Virus record (IMG/VR): IMGVR_UViG_3300028920_000027
Location: 1-64,000 of that record
Source of the DNA: a virus
Strand: one strand, 5' to 3'
DNA length: 64,000 bases
Each line of letters starts with the position of its first letter. Position 1 is the stretch's first letter. Below, one piece after another: positions 49,118-57,367 of the stretch. Under the pieces are notes generated by a model, which had not been told where the DNA came from, ran no database searches, and saw only the letters and a list, made by a program, of their open reading frames with translations. The position numbers and the translations under genes were made by a program.

Positions 49118-51881
49118 CGCTCCTCGGGCTGGAAGTACGGACCAAGTACGCCTGGTGAGCGCGCCGCCACTCGGTGGGAGGGAGGAGTCGAAGCCCGCCG
49201 GGGACGCTCTGACGAGGAATCTCAACCTGGGGTGGCGGTTTCCGCTCATGACCCCGAGGTCGTTGGTGAGGCACTCCTTGCTCATCCAACGTCGTCAACG
49301 CCGCAAAGTCATTGCTCCCAAGTGAACCGATCCCATCTGGGCGACCGTGGGCCGGCATGGCAAGCGGCGGTGGAGGCTTGGGGGACTCCTGCTCTGGAGC
49401 CTCGCTCTCCACCTCCGCAGACGCCACAGGAGCAGAAATGGGGGCTGTGGCCTCCACTGGGGAAGGAGGTAATGCCAGAGGGGCTACAACTTGAAGGACC
49501 ATGGGCTGTGAGGGCACGACCGCTGTTTGAGGTATGCCACCACCCCCGGAAAGTGCAACGACGTCACACACCAACCCTGCCTTGGTCACGTGACGCACAC
49601 GCAAAAAGTACTCAGCCAGCTTCGTTACATTGTCCTTGAAAAGACTATACACCTGTTTGGCGAGACCCCGATCCATCAAACTGAAAGGCGCATGCATCTT
49701 GTAGGCGAGCCGATAGCTATTCATGGCCGCCTCGGCGAGGCCCGCGGCAACGTCGTCAGGGTCCAGAGTACCGCATAAATCGTCTACGATCCTGGCAGCC
49801 TCCCCAGGTTGACCCAGAGACAGGAGCACCTTGTAGTACTGAGTGACAGCATCGAGCCTGAGGTATGTTCGAGCCGACTCCAAGGATACAGGTCCAAGCT
49901 GGGCGATCATTTCGAGCTTGTTCAAGATGTCTCGAACATGGCCCTGCGAATGATCGATGACCACCAACAGGGCGTCATCCTCGTACTCAACCTTTTCAGC
50001 CTCCAAGATCTTCCTGAGCCTGACCTGGACATCATCGCGCGTGATGGGGCGCATAATGTGCTCCTCGCACCGTGACCGGATCGTGGAGCGGATCTTGTTG
50101 CCTTCGGTGGTGCAGAGGATGGCAACGAACCTCTTGTCTTCAATGGGCTTGAGCAGTACGTCCTGCGAGTCGCGGCTCATGCGGTGCATTTCGTCAAAAA
50201 CAATGACGCGCTTGGCGGCCCCCGGGACGTTAAACGCCAACTCATCGACGATGCGTCGAACGTTATCGATGGTGCCCGAGCTAGCGGCGTCCAACTCCTT
50301 GTAGGCCACCGAGGCTTCAGTCAACTGGGCTTGGCAGTTGTCGCAGCTGTTACAGGGCTCGCTCCCCCCTTGAAGGTCTTGGCAGAGCAGTGCCCGGGCC
50401 AGGATGCGAGCCAGGGTCGTGTTGTGGTTCATGAACCCCCCAGCTGCAAACATCTCTTGTCCAGGGACCGAAAGGTCAAACACTTCTGCCCGGCCCGGAG
50501 ATGTTTCGATTACCGGATCGAAGTAGTACCCTGTATCCAGCAAGTGCTTGAAGTGGGCATACCCAGGGCACCCTTTGAACTCGCTGACAATGCGCTGGAC
50601 CTGGCGATCCGTACACGACACACGCCCCCTCCGTGCCTGGAAGAAGTGGCTGGTGTCATGAGTCCGCAACTCAGAAGAAAGGCTCTCATAGAAGAAACGT
50701 AGGTGGGCCGCTTGGTAGGGCACCACTTCGTAAGTATTGGATAGTTGACGGCGACCCTTAGCGTGTCCACGAACGAGAGACCGTTGTAGCTGGCCCCGCT
50801 TTCGAGCCGAAAGAAAACCTACCTTGGACGCGAACACGTCGAGGGATGAGCGCCGAATACCGACCCTCCAGTAGACCCCGTACTCCGGATGGGGCTTGGG
50901 GCGCCGATAGGCCACCACCCCTAAATTCAACAACATCGCCTGCACCTGACGAGCGAGCTTAGGGCTCTTGGTGAGGGCCTCTACTCGGTACCCCGAGACG
51001 CTACCGTCACACTCAAAGTAACCTCGCAGAAACTCGCAAACGAGATGCTCAGGGGAGACCCTGATGGACCATGGCATTTCCTTCCCGCCAGCCTTCGCAT
51101 AGGAAACCCCGAGGAATGCCAGAAAATCCCTGAACTGAACACTGCTGCATCGAACCGCAACGAGACCTGGGCGCCGTTTGTCTGGTGAAATGAAACTCCC
51201 CCCGCCCAGGCGGTCTAAAAGACGCCTGGCATCATCCACGGTATCAGGCTCAGCTGTATGGACCGAGACACTTGTCCTACTCGTGCATGAACCGTCCCCT
51301 GCCAGATAGCCCAGCAACCGTGCCCACTCCAAGCTCAGGGTAGTCGGGGGGTTGAAGTCATGGCTGCTATGGTCATGGGGTCGTTTCGCGTAGGAGTAAC
51401 CCTCAATCAAAGGCCCTGTGCCAAAAAGTCCTGTCCCTCGCGAAAGGCACGCATAATCACCTTTGCGCACTTGACCTATCTCCCTCCACTCAATCTCACC
51501 CGATTTAGCCAGGATCTTGATGCGATGGTGGGGGGTCCCTTCGATGAAGAAGCCCAAACTAGTCTTGATGCGAACTGTGTCCCGGACCCCACCTCGATAC
51601 GAGAAAGCTGCCTCACCCACCCCCTGTTCTTGCCCAACGACAATATGCACAGGGTCGACGACATGGGGCCCACCCATAAGGTCTCCTATTTCGAGCAAAC
51701 CACGGTTCGTAGGGACCAAGGTCTCCTTAGACACACACTTCCCACGCCCGTGCCCGCCCGAGAAGATGTAGCTCGTGTCCAGGGCAGTCCCATTCTTCAA
51801 GCGCTGCTTGAGCACCTGGACAGGGCCCTCCTGCCCTAGCACGTCACCAAAAACGCGAGGTCGATACTTGATATCCCACAC
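49107..51881 (-). CDS. dnaX: DnaX-like clamp loader (gamma/tau) precursor containing an intein
   Basis: A 924-residue precursor with a GTG start at 51881 (GAGGTC upstream). Without the intein (49-487) it has 485 residues. It starts WDIKYRPRVFGDVLGQ, as in DnaX. Walker A is GGHGRGK/TT across the splice. A zinc module C-x8-C-x2-C-x2-C (CQDLQGGSEPCNSCDNC) follows, then V-I-V-F-D-E-M-H-R-M (Walker B), T-T-E and sensor-1-like S-R-C. The C-terminus is Pro-rich. Clamp loaders open the sliding clamp (here 54929-56173) onto primed DNA. The presence of both suggests a phage-encoded bacterial-type replisome, although no polymerase is in the window. Confidence 0.92.
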   Translation of the reverse strand: MWDIKYRPRVFGDVLGQEGPVQVLKQRLKNGTALDTSYIFSGGHGRGKCVSKETLVPTNRGLLEIGDLMGGPHVVDPVHIVVGQEQGVGEAAFSYRGGVRDTVRIKTSLGFFIEGTPHHRIKILAKSGEIEWREIGQVRKGDYACLSRGTGLFGTGPLIEGYSYAKRPHDHSSHDFNPPTTLSLEWARLLGYLAGDGSCTSRTSVSVHTAEPDTVDDARRLLDRLGGGSFISPDKRRPGLVAVRCSSVQFRDFLAFLGVSYAKAGGKEMPWSIRVSPEHLVCEFLRGYFECDGSVSGYRVEALTKSPKLARQVQAMLLNLGVVAYRRPKPHPEYGVYWRVGIRRSSLDVFASKVGFLSARKRGQLQRSLVRGHAKGRRQLSNTYEVVPYQAAHLRFFYESLSSELRTHDTSHFFQARRGRVSCTDRQVQRIVSEFKGCPGYAHFKHLLDTGYYFDPVIETSPGRAEVFDLSVPGQEMFAAGGFMNHNTTLARILARALLCQDLQGGSEPCNSCDNCQAQLTEASVAYKELDAASSGTIDNVRRIVDELAFNVPGAAKRVIVFDEMHRMSRDSQDVLLKPIEDKRFVAILCTTEGNKIRSTIRSRCEEHIMRPITRDDVQVRLRKILEAEKVEYEDDALLVVIDHSQGHVRDILNKLEMIAQLGPVSLESARTYLRLDAVTQYYKVLLSLGQPGEAARIVDDLCGTLDPDDVAAGLAEAAMNSYRLAYKMHAPFSLMDRGLAKQVYSLFKDNVTKLAEYFLRVRHVTKAGLVCDVVALSGGGGIPQTAVVPSQPMVLQVVAPLALPPSPVEATAPISAPVASAEVESEAPEQESPKPPPPLAMPAHGRPDGIGSLGSNDFAALTTLDEQGVPHQRPRGHERKPPPQVEIPRQSVPGGLRLLPPTEWRRAHQAYLVRTSSPRSDAN
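50421..51737 (-). mobile_element. Intein with LAGLIDADG endonuclease in dnaX
   Basis: A 439-residue in-frame insertion starting at Cys49 (CVSKETLVPTNRGLLEIGDL), with block B-like GTPHHRIKIL, two LAGLIDADG motifs (LLGYLAGDGSC near 189-199 and LRGYFECDGSV near 285-295) and the end GGFMNHN before Thr+1. It lies between Lys and Thr of Walker A, the same place as in terL. Segments near the end (FKHLLDTGYYFDPVIE) match the terL intein. Confidence 0.95.
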
Positions 51882-51895
51882 AGGCCGACCTCTGG

Positions 51896-52393
51896 TTACT
51901 CGGTCAAGGTTAAGAGATCATTGATCTTGACATCTTCAGCTGAGGTCTCTTCCTCGATGATCTCTTCTATTTGGATGGCCTTGGCTACATTGACGAACCC
52001 TTCGAGGCCCGGATGCCACGCACCATACCGTTCCAGAATCGTGGCGAACTCGCTAACGTCGGGTTCGCGAGTGCTCCACTTCATTTCCCCGGATTTCTCG
52101 TCTTCCTGACCACAGCACCGTTCCAATAAATGATCGACTAGTGCCGTCCGTTGGTCGGCGTCCAATTCGTTCCAGCTGTCAAGGCCAACTTCGATGATGA
52201 AGGTCTTATTCGTGAGCCAGGTCAAGAAGGGGCTGCACTTCTTGACCGTGCCCAGAATGGTCTTACCATTCCTGACGCTGGACTTGTCGACGAACACCCA
52301 CAGGATGGCCGCATCGGCCAACTCCGCGTGGTAGTTTGCAATCAGATTACTCGCGATCTGTCCCATCGCGTCACCGGGTTCATAGGTCTTCAT
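51896..52393 (-). CDS. Phage metallopeptidase-like protein with altered active site
   Basis: ATG at 52393 gives 165 residues. The layout resembles the putative phage metallopeptidase family: L-A-D-A-A-I-L-W-V-F, a G-K-T-I-L-G-T-V-K-K strand, D-S-W-N-E-L-D-A-D-Q-R-T-A-L-V-D-H and a conserved later motif R-E-P-D-V-S-E-F-A-T-I-L-E-R-Y-G. In the family the sequence after Asp-His is usually D-H-E-L-x-H; here it is DHLLERC, lacking the second metal His and the catalytic Glu. The protein may therefore be a non-enzymatic relative. It lies between primase and dnaX. Confidence 0.6.
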   Translation of the reverse strand: MKTYEPGDAMGQIASNLIANYHAELADAAILWVFVDKSSVRNGKTILGTVKKCSPFLTWLTNKTFIIEVGLDSWNELDADQRTALVDHLLERCCGQEDEKSGEMKWSTREPDVSEFATILERYGAWHPGLEGFVNVAKAIQIEEIIEEETSAEDVKINDLLTLTE

Positions 52394-52396
52394 CAA

Positions 52397-53104
52397 TCAC
52401 ACCACTAGGTTGGGGTCCAATCCTTCCATGAATACACCAAATCGCTCATCTCCCCAAGCTTCCCAAAGATCTCCCCAGTCCTTGGACAGCTTACTCTCTC
52501 CCTCAGGCGCAGCCATGGGTACGGCAGGGGGTAGGGCCACTTCGATACGCTCGAACTCGTCTTGGTGATCCCGACGGAAGGCGTAGGCTACCTTGCGACC
52601 CGTCTCGTCGTTGTCGTAGCCGATCCACACCTGATCGACCATTCGGTGCAAAATCCTGAGTAAATCAGGGGAAATCCCTGCCTTAAGCGTAGCCACCACC
52701 TCAGGGTAGGTCCGTTGGACCGGGCACAGGTCGAACACCCCCTCGACCAACCAGATCCGGTTGCTCTGCCAGATGTGTGGCATGGCCTGATGTAGCCCGA
52801 AGAGGACCGCCTCGTCCCCTTCAAGTAAGTAGTCCATGTAGCCCTTGCGGACGATGGGGCGGAACTGAATGCCCTTGACTTGCCCTACCGAGTTCGTCAA
52901 CGGGAAAACCCAGACCCGGTTCAGGCGGTGCTTCTCAGCCCACCTGGCAAACCCAGGCGGCAAGCCCTCAGGCATCTCGTCCAGGTAGCCAACGTGGTAA
53001 AAGTCAATCTGCTCATCGGTCATGCCCCGACGCCACAAGCGGAAACGAAGGTCCTCGTCGAGCTGTTGCTCGGCGTGCTGCACCAGGCCGTCAATCCAGG
53101 TCAT
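52397..53104 (-). CDS. Short TOPRIM primase
   Basis: A 235-residue protein starting at ATG 53104, overlapping the upstream gene by 14 bases. The N-terminal half matches the catalytic core of DnaG-type primases (DFYHVGYLDEMPEGLPPGFA, R-V-W-V-F-P-L-T-N-S-V-G-Q-V-K-G-I-Q-F-R). The TOPRIM follows with I-W-L-V-E-G-V-F-D (catalytic Glu) and G-Y-D-N-D-E-T-G-R (metal-binding Asp pair). There is no zinc finger and no helicase domain, so it is reduced. It would make RNA primers together with the phage replisome. Confidence 0.8.
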   Translation of the reverse strand: MTWIDGLVQHAEQQLDEDLRFRLWRRGMTDEQIDFYHVGYLDEMPEGLPPGFARWAEKHRLNRVWVFPLTNSVGQVKGIQFRPIVRKGYMDYLLEGDEAVLFGLHQAMPHIWQSNRIWLVEGVFDLCPVQRTYPEVVATLKAGISPDLLRILHRMVDQVWIGYDNDETGRKVAYAFRRDHQDEFERIEVALPPAVPMAAPEGESKLSKDWGDLWEAWGDERFGVFMEGLDPNLVV

Positions 53105-53705
53105 TGACCACCATCACCGCGCGGCCAATGCGAGTCACCATCAACCCCACGCGGTCATCAACCCGCGAATAAATCCCCGCCAAACCTGGTGCCGCCAAGA
53201 GTAGAATCACGCCAGGAGGGCCCGGTAACACTTGAAGCCCACCCTCGATCTCCGCCACACACCCCATCGTCAACACCAACTCATCAATGGACTTGCCGTC
53301 CAAACCTGGACAAATGGGGGCCATCCTGTCACGCGCCAAGACCAGGTACCGAGGCTGGTAACCTTGACTCGTCATTGCAGCCACCGCAGCCTTTAGAGTC
53401 ATCTGATACGCCCCGGGAAATGGCGACCTGGAAGGGCGCGAGGCTCCCTCTATGATCCGAGCTTGTAAACCAACCAGCAGCTTCGACTCATCCTCCAAGC
53501 TGCACTCGCTGAACGCGAACCGAACGCGGCCGTTCCGTATGCCAGGTTGGACAGCCATCCCCCTCATATTGGTGACCAGAATCGGAAGGTCTTCGGAAGT
53601 AACCCTTCGTTCCGATATCACAGGGGTGGCAAACCCGCCCCCGTGAGCAATGCTGGCAGCCTGTCGTCGGTTTCGCTCGACATGAAAAATGCGTTCAAGA
53701 GTCAT
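53091..53705 (-). CDS. Unknown protein between primase and clamp modules
   Basis: A 204-residue protein starting at ATG 53705 with an 11-base overlap with the previous gene. The N-terminus is helical and basic (LERIFHVERNRRQAASIAHG). The rest alternates strands and turns (PILVTNMRGMAVQPGIRNG, VLPGPPGVILLLAAPG) and ends GLMVTRIGRAVMVVNDLD. It is encoded in the replication cluster. I recognise no family. Confidence 0.6.
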   Translation of the reverse strand: MTLERIFHVERNRRQAASIAHGGGFATPVISERRVTSEDLPILVTNMRGMAVQPGIRNGRVRFAFSECSLEDESKLLVGLQARIIEGASRPSRSPFPGAYQMTLKAAVAAMTSQGYQPRYLVLARDRMAPICPGLDGKSIDELVLTMGCVAEIEGGLQVLPGPPGVILLLAAPGLAGIYSRVDDRVGLMVTRIGRAVMVVNDLD

Positions 53706-54288
53706 GGGACCTCTCCGCGAGCTGTTTCAATTGATCAGCTCCGTACCCCTCCAGCAGCTTGATGGGGTCCTCCTGCACTTTCATCGGGGGGTGGATGTCA
53801 ACCTTGGCGAAGAACAAAAACCAAACTCTCTTCCACCAGGGCATCTGATCAACATAAGGAGCCACGATTTGACCCAAGACCCATAGCAACTCATGGACCT
53901 CGGGCAGATGCTTCTTCAGCCAATCAGCGTCGTTGACGTTCCGACGGAACTCAGCAAAAACCTCCTCCTTTTTGAGAGACTGGACCGGCTCGAACTTACC
54001 ACATCTCTGAGCGTCGACCGGTTCATCACAGAGGTCCCCTGGCCACGTCTCGCTGTCCTCGGACCCGTACATGCAAAGCCCTATCTCTTGAACGACTGGC
54101 AACCCCCCGGCCGCCGTGATGCGGTTATAGCTGGGGTTGGGGCCCCCCTCGACGGTCTTGCGGTAGTCGAGGGAATGACGCTGATTGAAGCGACAGTGCT
54201 GGGGTAGGCGTGGAATGGACAGCCGCCGCATCAGCTCGCTGAACAACAGCGCTCGAACTCGGTCCTCGATCTCCTTTAAATTTCGCAT
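53695..54288 (-). CDS. Conserved-looking Cys/His protein of unknown function
   Basis: A 197-residue protein starting at ATG 54288. It contains R-L-P-Q-H-C-R-F-N-Q-R-H, then G-L-C-M-Y-G-S-E-D-S-E-T-W-P-G-D-L-C and D-A-Q-R-C, a Cys/His set that could bind zinc. This pattern recalls proteins of unknown role in the replication regions of other large phages. A W-W-K-R-V-W-F-L-F-F segment is moderately hydrophobic. Gene placement between rad50-C and primase suggests a replication or recombination accessory. Confidence 0.6.
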   Translation of the reverse strand: MRNLKEIEDRVRALLFSELMRRLSIPRLPQHCRFNQRHSLDYRKTVEGGPNPSYNRITAAGGLPVVQEIGLCMYGSEDSETWPGDLCDEPVDAQRCGKFEPVQSLKKEEVFAEFRRNVNDADWLKKHLPEVHELLWVLGQIVAPYVDQMPWWKRVWFLFFAKVDIHPPMKVQEDPIKLLEGYGADQLKQLAERSHDS

Positions 54289-54290
54289 TA

Positions 54291-54965
54291 TCAGGCACCC
54301 CTCAGGGTCAGGTGCCGACGGCCACCCTCGACGACCTCGACACAGCGGTAAGCTCGGTTGGCGTGCGTGACGTAACCTTGCTTGTGAGTGACCAGCAGCA
54401 CGTCGATGCCGGTCTCCTTGGCGAGCTGGCGAAGAAAGTGCCCAGTACGCTCAACGTACTCTTCACTGACGGCGCCCAAGCTTTCGTCAAGAACCAGTAT
54501 GGGGATTCGCTTGAGCTTGACCATCGTCATCAAGCGAATGATAAGCGAAGCCACACTACAAGGCCCGCCCCCGAACGAATCCAGGGGCTTGCCTCGAATG
54601 CTCAAGGGGTTCTCGGGCTTACCCTCCCTGATGTAGAACTCGATCCAGACCTTGCCATGCTTAGGCACCAGCTCGGCCTCGAAGCTCAGGTCAAGATCAT
54701 GGAAAATAGCTTCCAAACCTTCTCCCACGATCTTGCGCAGTGCCTCAACCTGATCGTTGATGAGCAAGTCCATGAGCTTGCGGAGGCCCTGCCCCGTTTG
54801 ATCGAGCATCAAGCTTTGGTGGTCGAGGTGATCAATCTGCTTCCGGATCTGGGATCCTTGTGTACGAAGGCGGTCCCGTAACGTCACCAGACGCTCGGCC
54901 TTCAACTCCAACTGACGGAGTCGAGCGATCAATCCCGAGAGGGCATGAAGCGTGTCACTTGACAC
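54291..54965 (-). CDS. Rad50/SbcC-like ATPase, C-terminal half
   Basis: A 224-residue protein with a GTG start at 54965 (AAGG upstream), overlapping the clamp gene by 37 bases. Residues 8-75 are a coiled coil. The globular part has the ABC signature SFGGGPCSVASL (130-141), Walker B IPILVLDES (154-162) and the H-loop LVTHK (191-195). There is no Walker A. The missing N-terminal half, with Walker A and a CxxC hook, is encoded 4.5 kb upstream at 59434-60783. The two products must pair to make an active ATPase that works with the Mre11/SbcD nuclease. Confidence 0.85.
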   Translation of the reverse strand: MSSDTLHALSGLIARLRQLELKAERLVTLRDRLRTQGSQIRKQIDHLDHQSLMLDQTGQGLRKLMDLLINDQVEALRKIVGEGLEAIFHDLDLSFEAELVPKHGKVWIEFYIREGKPENPLSIRGKPLDSFGGGPCSVASLIIRLMTMVKLKRIPILVLDESLGAVSEEYVERTGHFLRQLAKETGIDVLLVTHKQGYVTHANRAYRCVEVVEGGRRHLTLRGA

Positions 54966-56173
54966 AAGTGCGCCTTATTCTCATCGTCCTGTCCTATAAG
55001 GACCTGACCGTTGTCATCGAGCCAGAATTCGTCGATGGTGCGGAAGGTCGCAACCTTCTTCTTACCCTTGGGCGCCAAGATTGCAACTCGAAGCTCGATC
55101 TCATGAGCCTTGACGGGGTTCACCAGGTCGAGAAGGTGGTTGACGTTGGCATTGATGGCAAAGCCATCCTCCCCTTCGACAGGGTCAACCCCCACGGGCA
55201 CGACCCCCACGGGCACGCTGTTAGCCACATTGGTACCCCCATCGCTCGCCACAAAACGGAGACTGGATTCGGAACTCGTATAGATCACCCGAATCTTGTC
55301 GAGCTTGGGGTCCAACTCGGCACGAGCATACTTCAACGCCTTTACCAGGAAGGTGCGGGGGGCCCGCAAGATGTACTTGTCGGCCTTGAGTGGGTAATAG
55401 CTGAATTTCCCATGCTCCCTCTCATGCTTGGCGCACCCCAATATAGCCCCTTCAGAGTTGACGAAGTAGACCATATTCGGAGCCGTCAAAACCTTGACCA
55501 TTCCCGACGAGTGGGACAAAAACGACAGGATCTGGGGCAGATGTTGCACCCCGAGTCCAAGACCCTTGTCTTTGAACGCCTCGCAATAAAAGTAGAACGC
55601 GCAGACGCCCGTGGCAGCGAATAGGAAGCCATTACCCTTAGCCCACTCCTCCTTCGAGGAATCAAAGATCTGGAACGTCTGAAAGTGCTCGTTCTCGTCA
55701 CGAGCGGCACTGCTCTTGGCCAGGTATGGTTTAGCCAAGGTAAGAGCCTCCCTAAGGACGGCGATAGGGTACTCCCGCTCACCCTCAGCGTCGGACAAGT
55801 CACAGGGACTCATAAAGCGGGCCTCAAATGATGTCTTCTTGCTGGAGGCTCCGCCCTCGGTCTCGTAGGAGACCGAGCATTCCTCGGGATTCGACGAGAA
55901 CTCAATCCACCCGTCAAGGCACTGGAGCGCGCCAACCTGATTGGCAGGGTAGATGAAGCTCCCCTCCCCTCGCACGTCCTCGACTTCAAGGGCCGCTCGT
56001 GACGTGTGGAATTGATCACGAGAATGCACCTCACACTTACCGTCCTTGATGACAAACAAGTACCCCGCCCCTCCCTGGGGAGTCACCGAGGAGGGGGTTA
56101 CAATCCCAACCAACCTCAACACGGCATGGAGGTGTGTCGCCTGTGTGCGAAACGTGATGTTGCTCATACTCAT
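54929..56173 (-). CDS. Sliding clamp, DnaN-like
   Basis: A 414-residue protein starting at ATG 56173 (ATGA overlap). Length and pattern fit a three-domain beta clamp: an F-R-T-Q-A-T-H-L-H-A-V-L-R-L-V start, K-D-G-K-C-E-V-H-S-R-D, and the C-terminal V-L-I-G-Q-D-D...Q-V-T-R-F-M-P-S-R, the usual clamp ending. A small repeat (VPVGV) lies near residues 320-330. It would tether the polymerase and be loaded by the DnaX complex. The call rests on the end motif and context; internal domains are too diverged to mark exactly. Confidence 0.75.
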   Translation of the reverse strand: MSMSNITFRTQATHLHAVLRLVGIVTPSSVTPQGGAGYLFVIKDGKCEVHSRDQFHTSRAALEVEDVRGEGSFIYPANQVGALQCLDGWIEFSSNPEECSVSYETEGGASSKKTSFEARFMSPCDLSDAEGEREYPIAVLREALTLAKPYLAKSSAARDENEHFQTFQIFDSSKEEWAKGNGFLFAATGVCAFYFYCEAFKDKGLGLGVQHLPQILSFLSHSSGMVKVLTAPNMVYFVNSEGAILGCAKHEREHGKFSYYPLKADKYILRAPRTFLVKALKYARAELDPKLDKIRVIYTSSESSLRFVASDGGTNVANSVPVGVVPVGVDPVEGEDGFAINANVNHLLDLVNPVKAHEIELRVAILAPKGKKKVATFRTIDEFWLDDNGQVLIGQDDENKAHLCQVTRFMPSRD

Positions 56174-56451
56174 CCCTGTCCTTCGTCGTAGGTGCTCAGT
56201 GCATCTTCAACATTTGTCAGATCCTTCTCGAACTGGTCCAGCAGCTCGACCAACCGCTTCTCTGCCTTGTCCCGTTCAGACTTGATGGTCTTGGGGTCGT
56301 AGCCCGCGGCCTTGATTTCCTGGCTGAGGTCAGCCAGCTCCCTCTTCTTGGCGCCCAACTCGCCCTTGAAACGCTCCTTCTTCCCTTTGGCGGCTTCATA
56401 CCGACGTGACAAGTCATCAAAACGCTTCCTGAGTTGCTCGAAGTCGGCCAT
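56170..56451 (-). CDS. Small coiled-coil protein
   Basis: ATG at 56451 is chosen for its strong AAGGAGA site; the longer frame to 56520 adds an Arg-rich stretch. The 93-residue product is almost all coiled coil (LRKRFDDLSRRYEAAKGKKE, ERDKAEKRLVELLDQFEKD). It lies between the two halves of Rad50 and next to the nuclease genes. It might supply or brace coiled-coil structure in that complex, or be a phage lambda Gam/Orf-like small factor; neither is proven. Confidence 0.65.
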   Translation of the reverse strand: MADFEQLRKRFDDLSRRYEAAKGKKERFKGELGAKKRELADLSQEIKAAGYDPKTIKSERDKAEKRLVELLDQFEKDLTNVEDALSTYDEGQG

Positions 56452-56467
56452 TGATCTCCTTCTCCCT

Positions 56468-57367
56468 TTACACCGCGCCATGCGGCGCTGCACGGCGCCG
56501 CGCCTCCAATTTTTTGACAACGGCCGCTCCTCGAGGGCACAGGTCCTGAGTGGCGAACGTGCAAAAACGACAATTCTGCTGACTAGGCTTCGGTTTGAAG
56601 GTCTTTTTCACCTGCTCGATGCCCTGCCCATCAGTCTCTTCGAGCCAAGCTGCTGTCTGAGCGATGATGCCCATCACCTTGGCCTTGAAAGCGTCCAACT
56701 TACCCTCGTCGAAGTCCAACCACATGAGGGCGTCCTGAGGCGAAAACCTCCACAGGAAGTATCCCAACTTGTCAGGGGCTTTGCCGAAACGCTCTCGGTG
56801 CAGTACGCCGTACCACAACAGCTGGTCCCAATCGAGGTAGCGGACTGCACGCTTCTTGGAGCCCTTACCGTCCAAGATCACCTTATCGCACAGGGGCTTG
56901 GCCCGCCGAATCATGAAGTCGACGCGACCCCCCAACTTGTGCCCGTCTACCTCGGAATCGAGCTTGATCTCGGCCCGCGCCATGGGGCCCAGCAGTCGGT
57001 GAAACCGGATGGCACCGAGCGCCCGAGGGACCGTATCTCGAACGTCAGCCTCCAGCTCCTCTCGTGAAGCGTAGTTACTGCCCTCCCCATCGAACTCGAT
57101 GTAACGACCCTTCTTGTTTGACTCTTCGTCGATCACCCGCTGCACGGTCTCATCGACCAAGTCCATGACGAGCTTACGGGGCTTGGGATCTCGCGAGCGC
57201 CACAGCTCTCTCTCGTAGAAATCCTCGATGAGCGACGACACAATGGACCCATAGAGCGTGTTGACGGCGTTCTCCTCCTTCCCCAGATCTGGCTGGCCCA
57301 CATAGGCAAACCAGTAGCGAAGGGCACAGTCCCGGAGGTACTTGTAACCGGAGTAAGAGAGGTACAT
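56468..57367 (-). CDS. PD-(D/E)XK nuclease with Fe-S cluster (Cas4/RecB-like)
   Basis: A 299-residue protein starting at ATG 57367, right after the SbcD stop. It has the Cas4/AddB plan. C14 is near the N-terminus (LSYSGYKYLRDCALRYWF), with G-x-R-V-D-F (Asp150) and V-I-L-D-G-K (Asp166, Lys168) as catalytic residues. A W-D-Q-L-L-W-Y helix (Gln182) follows, then C-x2-C-x7-C at 266, 269 and 277 (NCRFCTFATQDLC), which with C14 would hold a 4Fe-4S cluster. Such enzymes are 5'-3' exonucleases for recombination. It lies in the recombination operon with RecA, Rad50 and Mre11. Confidence 0.87.
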   Translation of the reverse strand: MYLSYSGYKYLRDCALRYWFAYVGQPDLGKEENAVNTLYGSIVSSLIEDFYERELWRSRDPKPRKLVMDLVDETVQRVIDEESNKKGRYIEFDGEGSNYASREELEADVRDTVPRALGAIRFHRLLGPMARAEIKLDSEVDGHKLGGRVDFMIRRAKPLCDKVILDGKGSKKRAVRYLDWDQLLWYGVLHRERFGKAPDKLGYFLWRFSPQDALMWLDFDEGKLDAFKAKVMGIIAQTAAWLEETDGQGIEQVKKTFKPKPSQQNCRFCTFATQDLCPRGAAVVKKLEARRRAAPHGAV

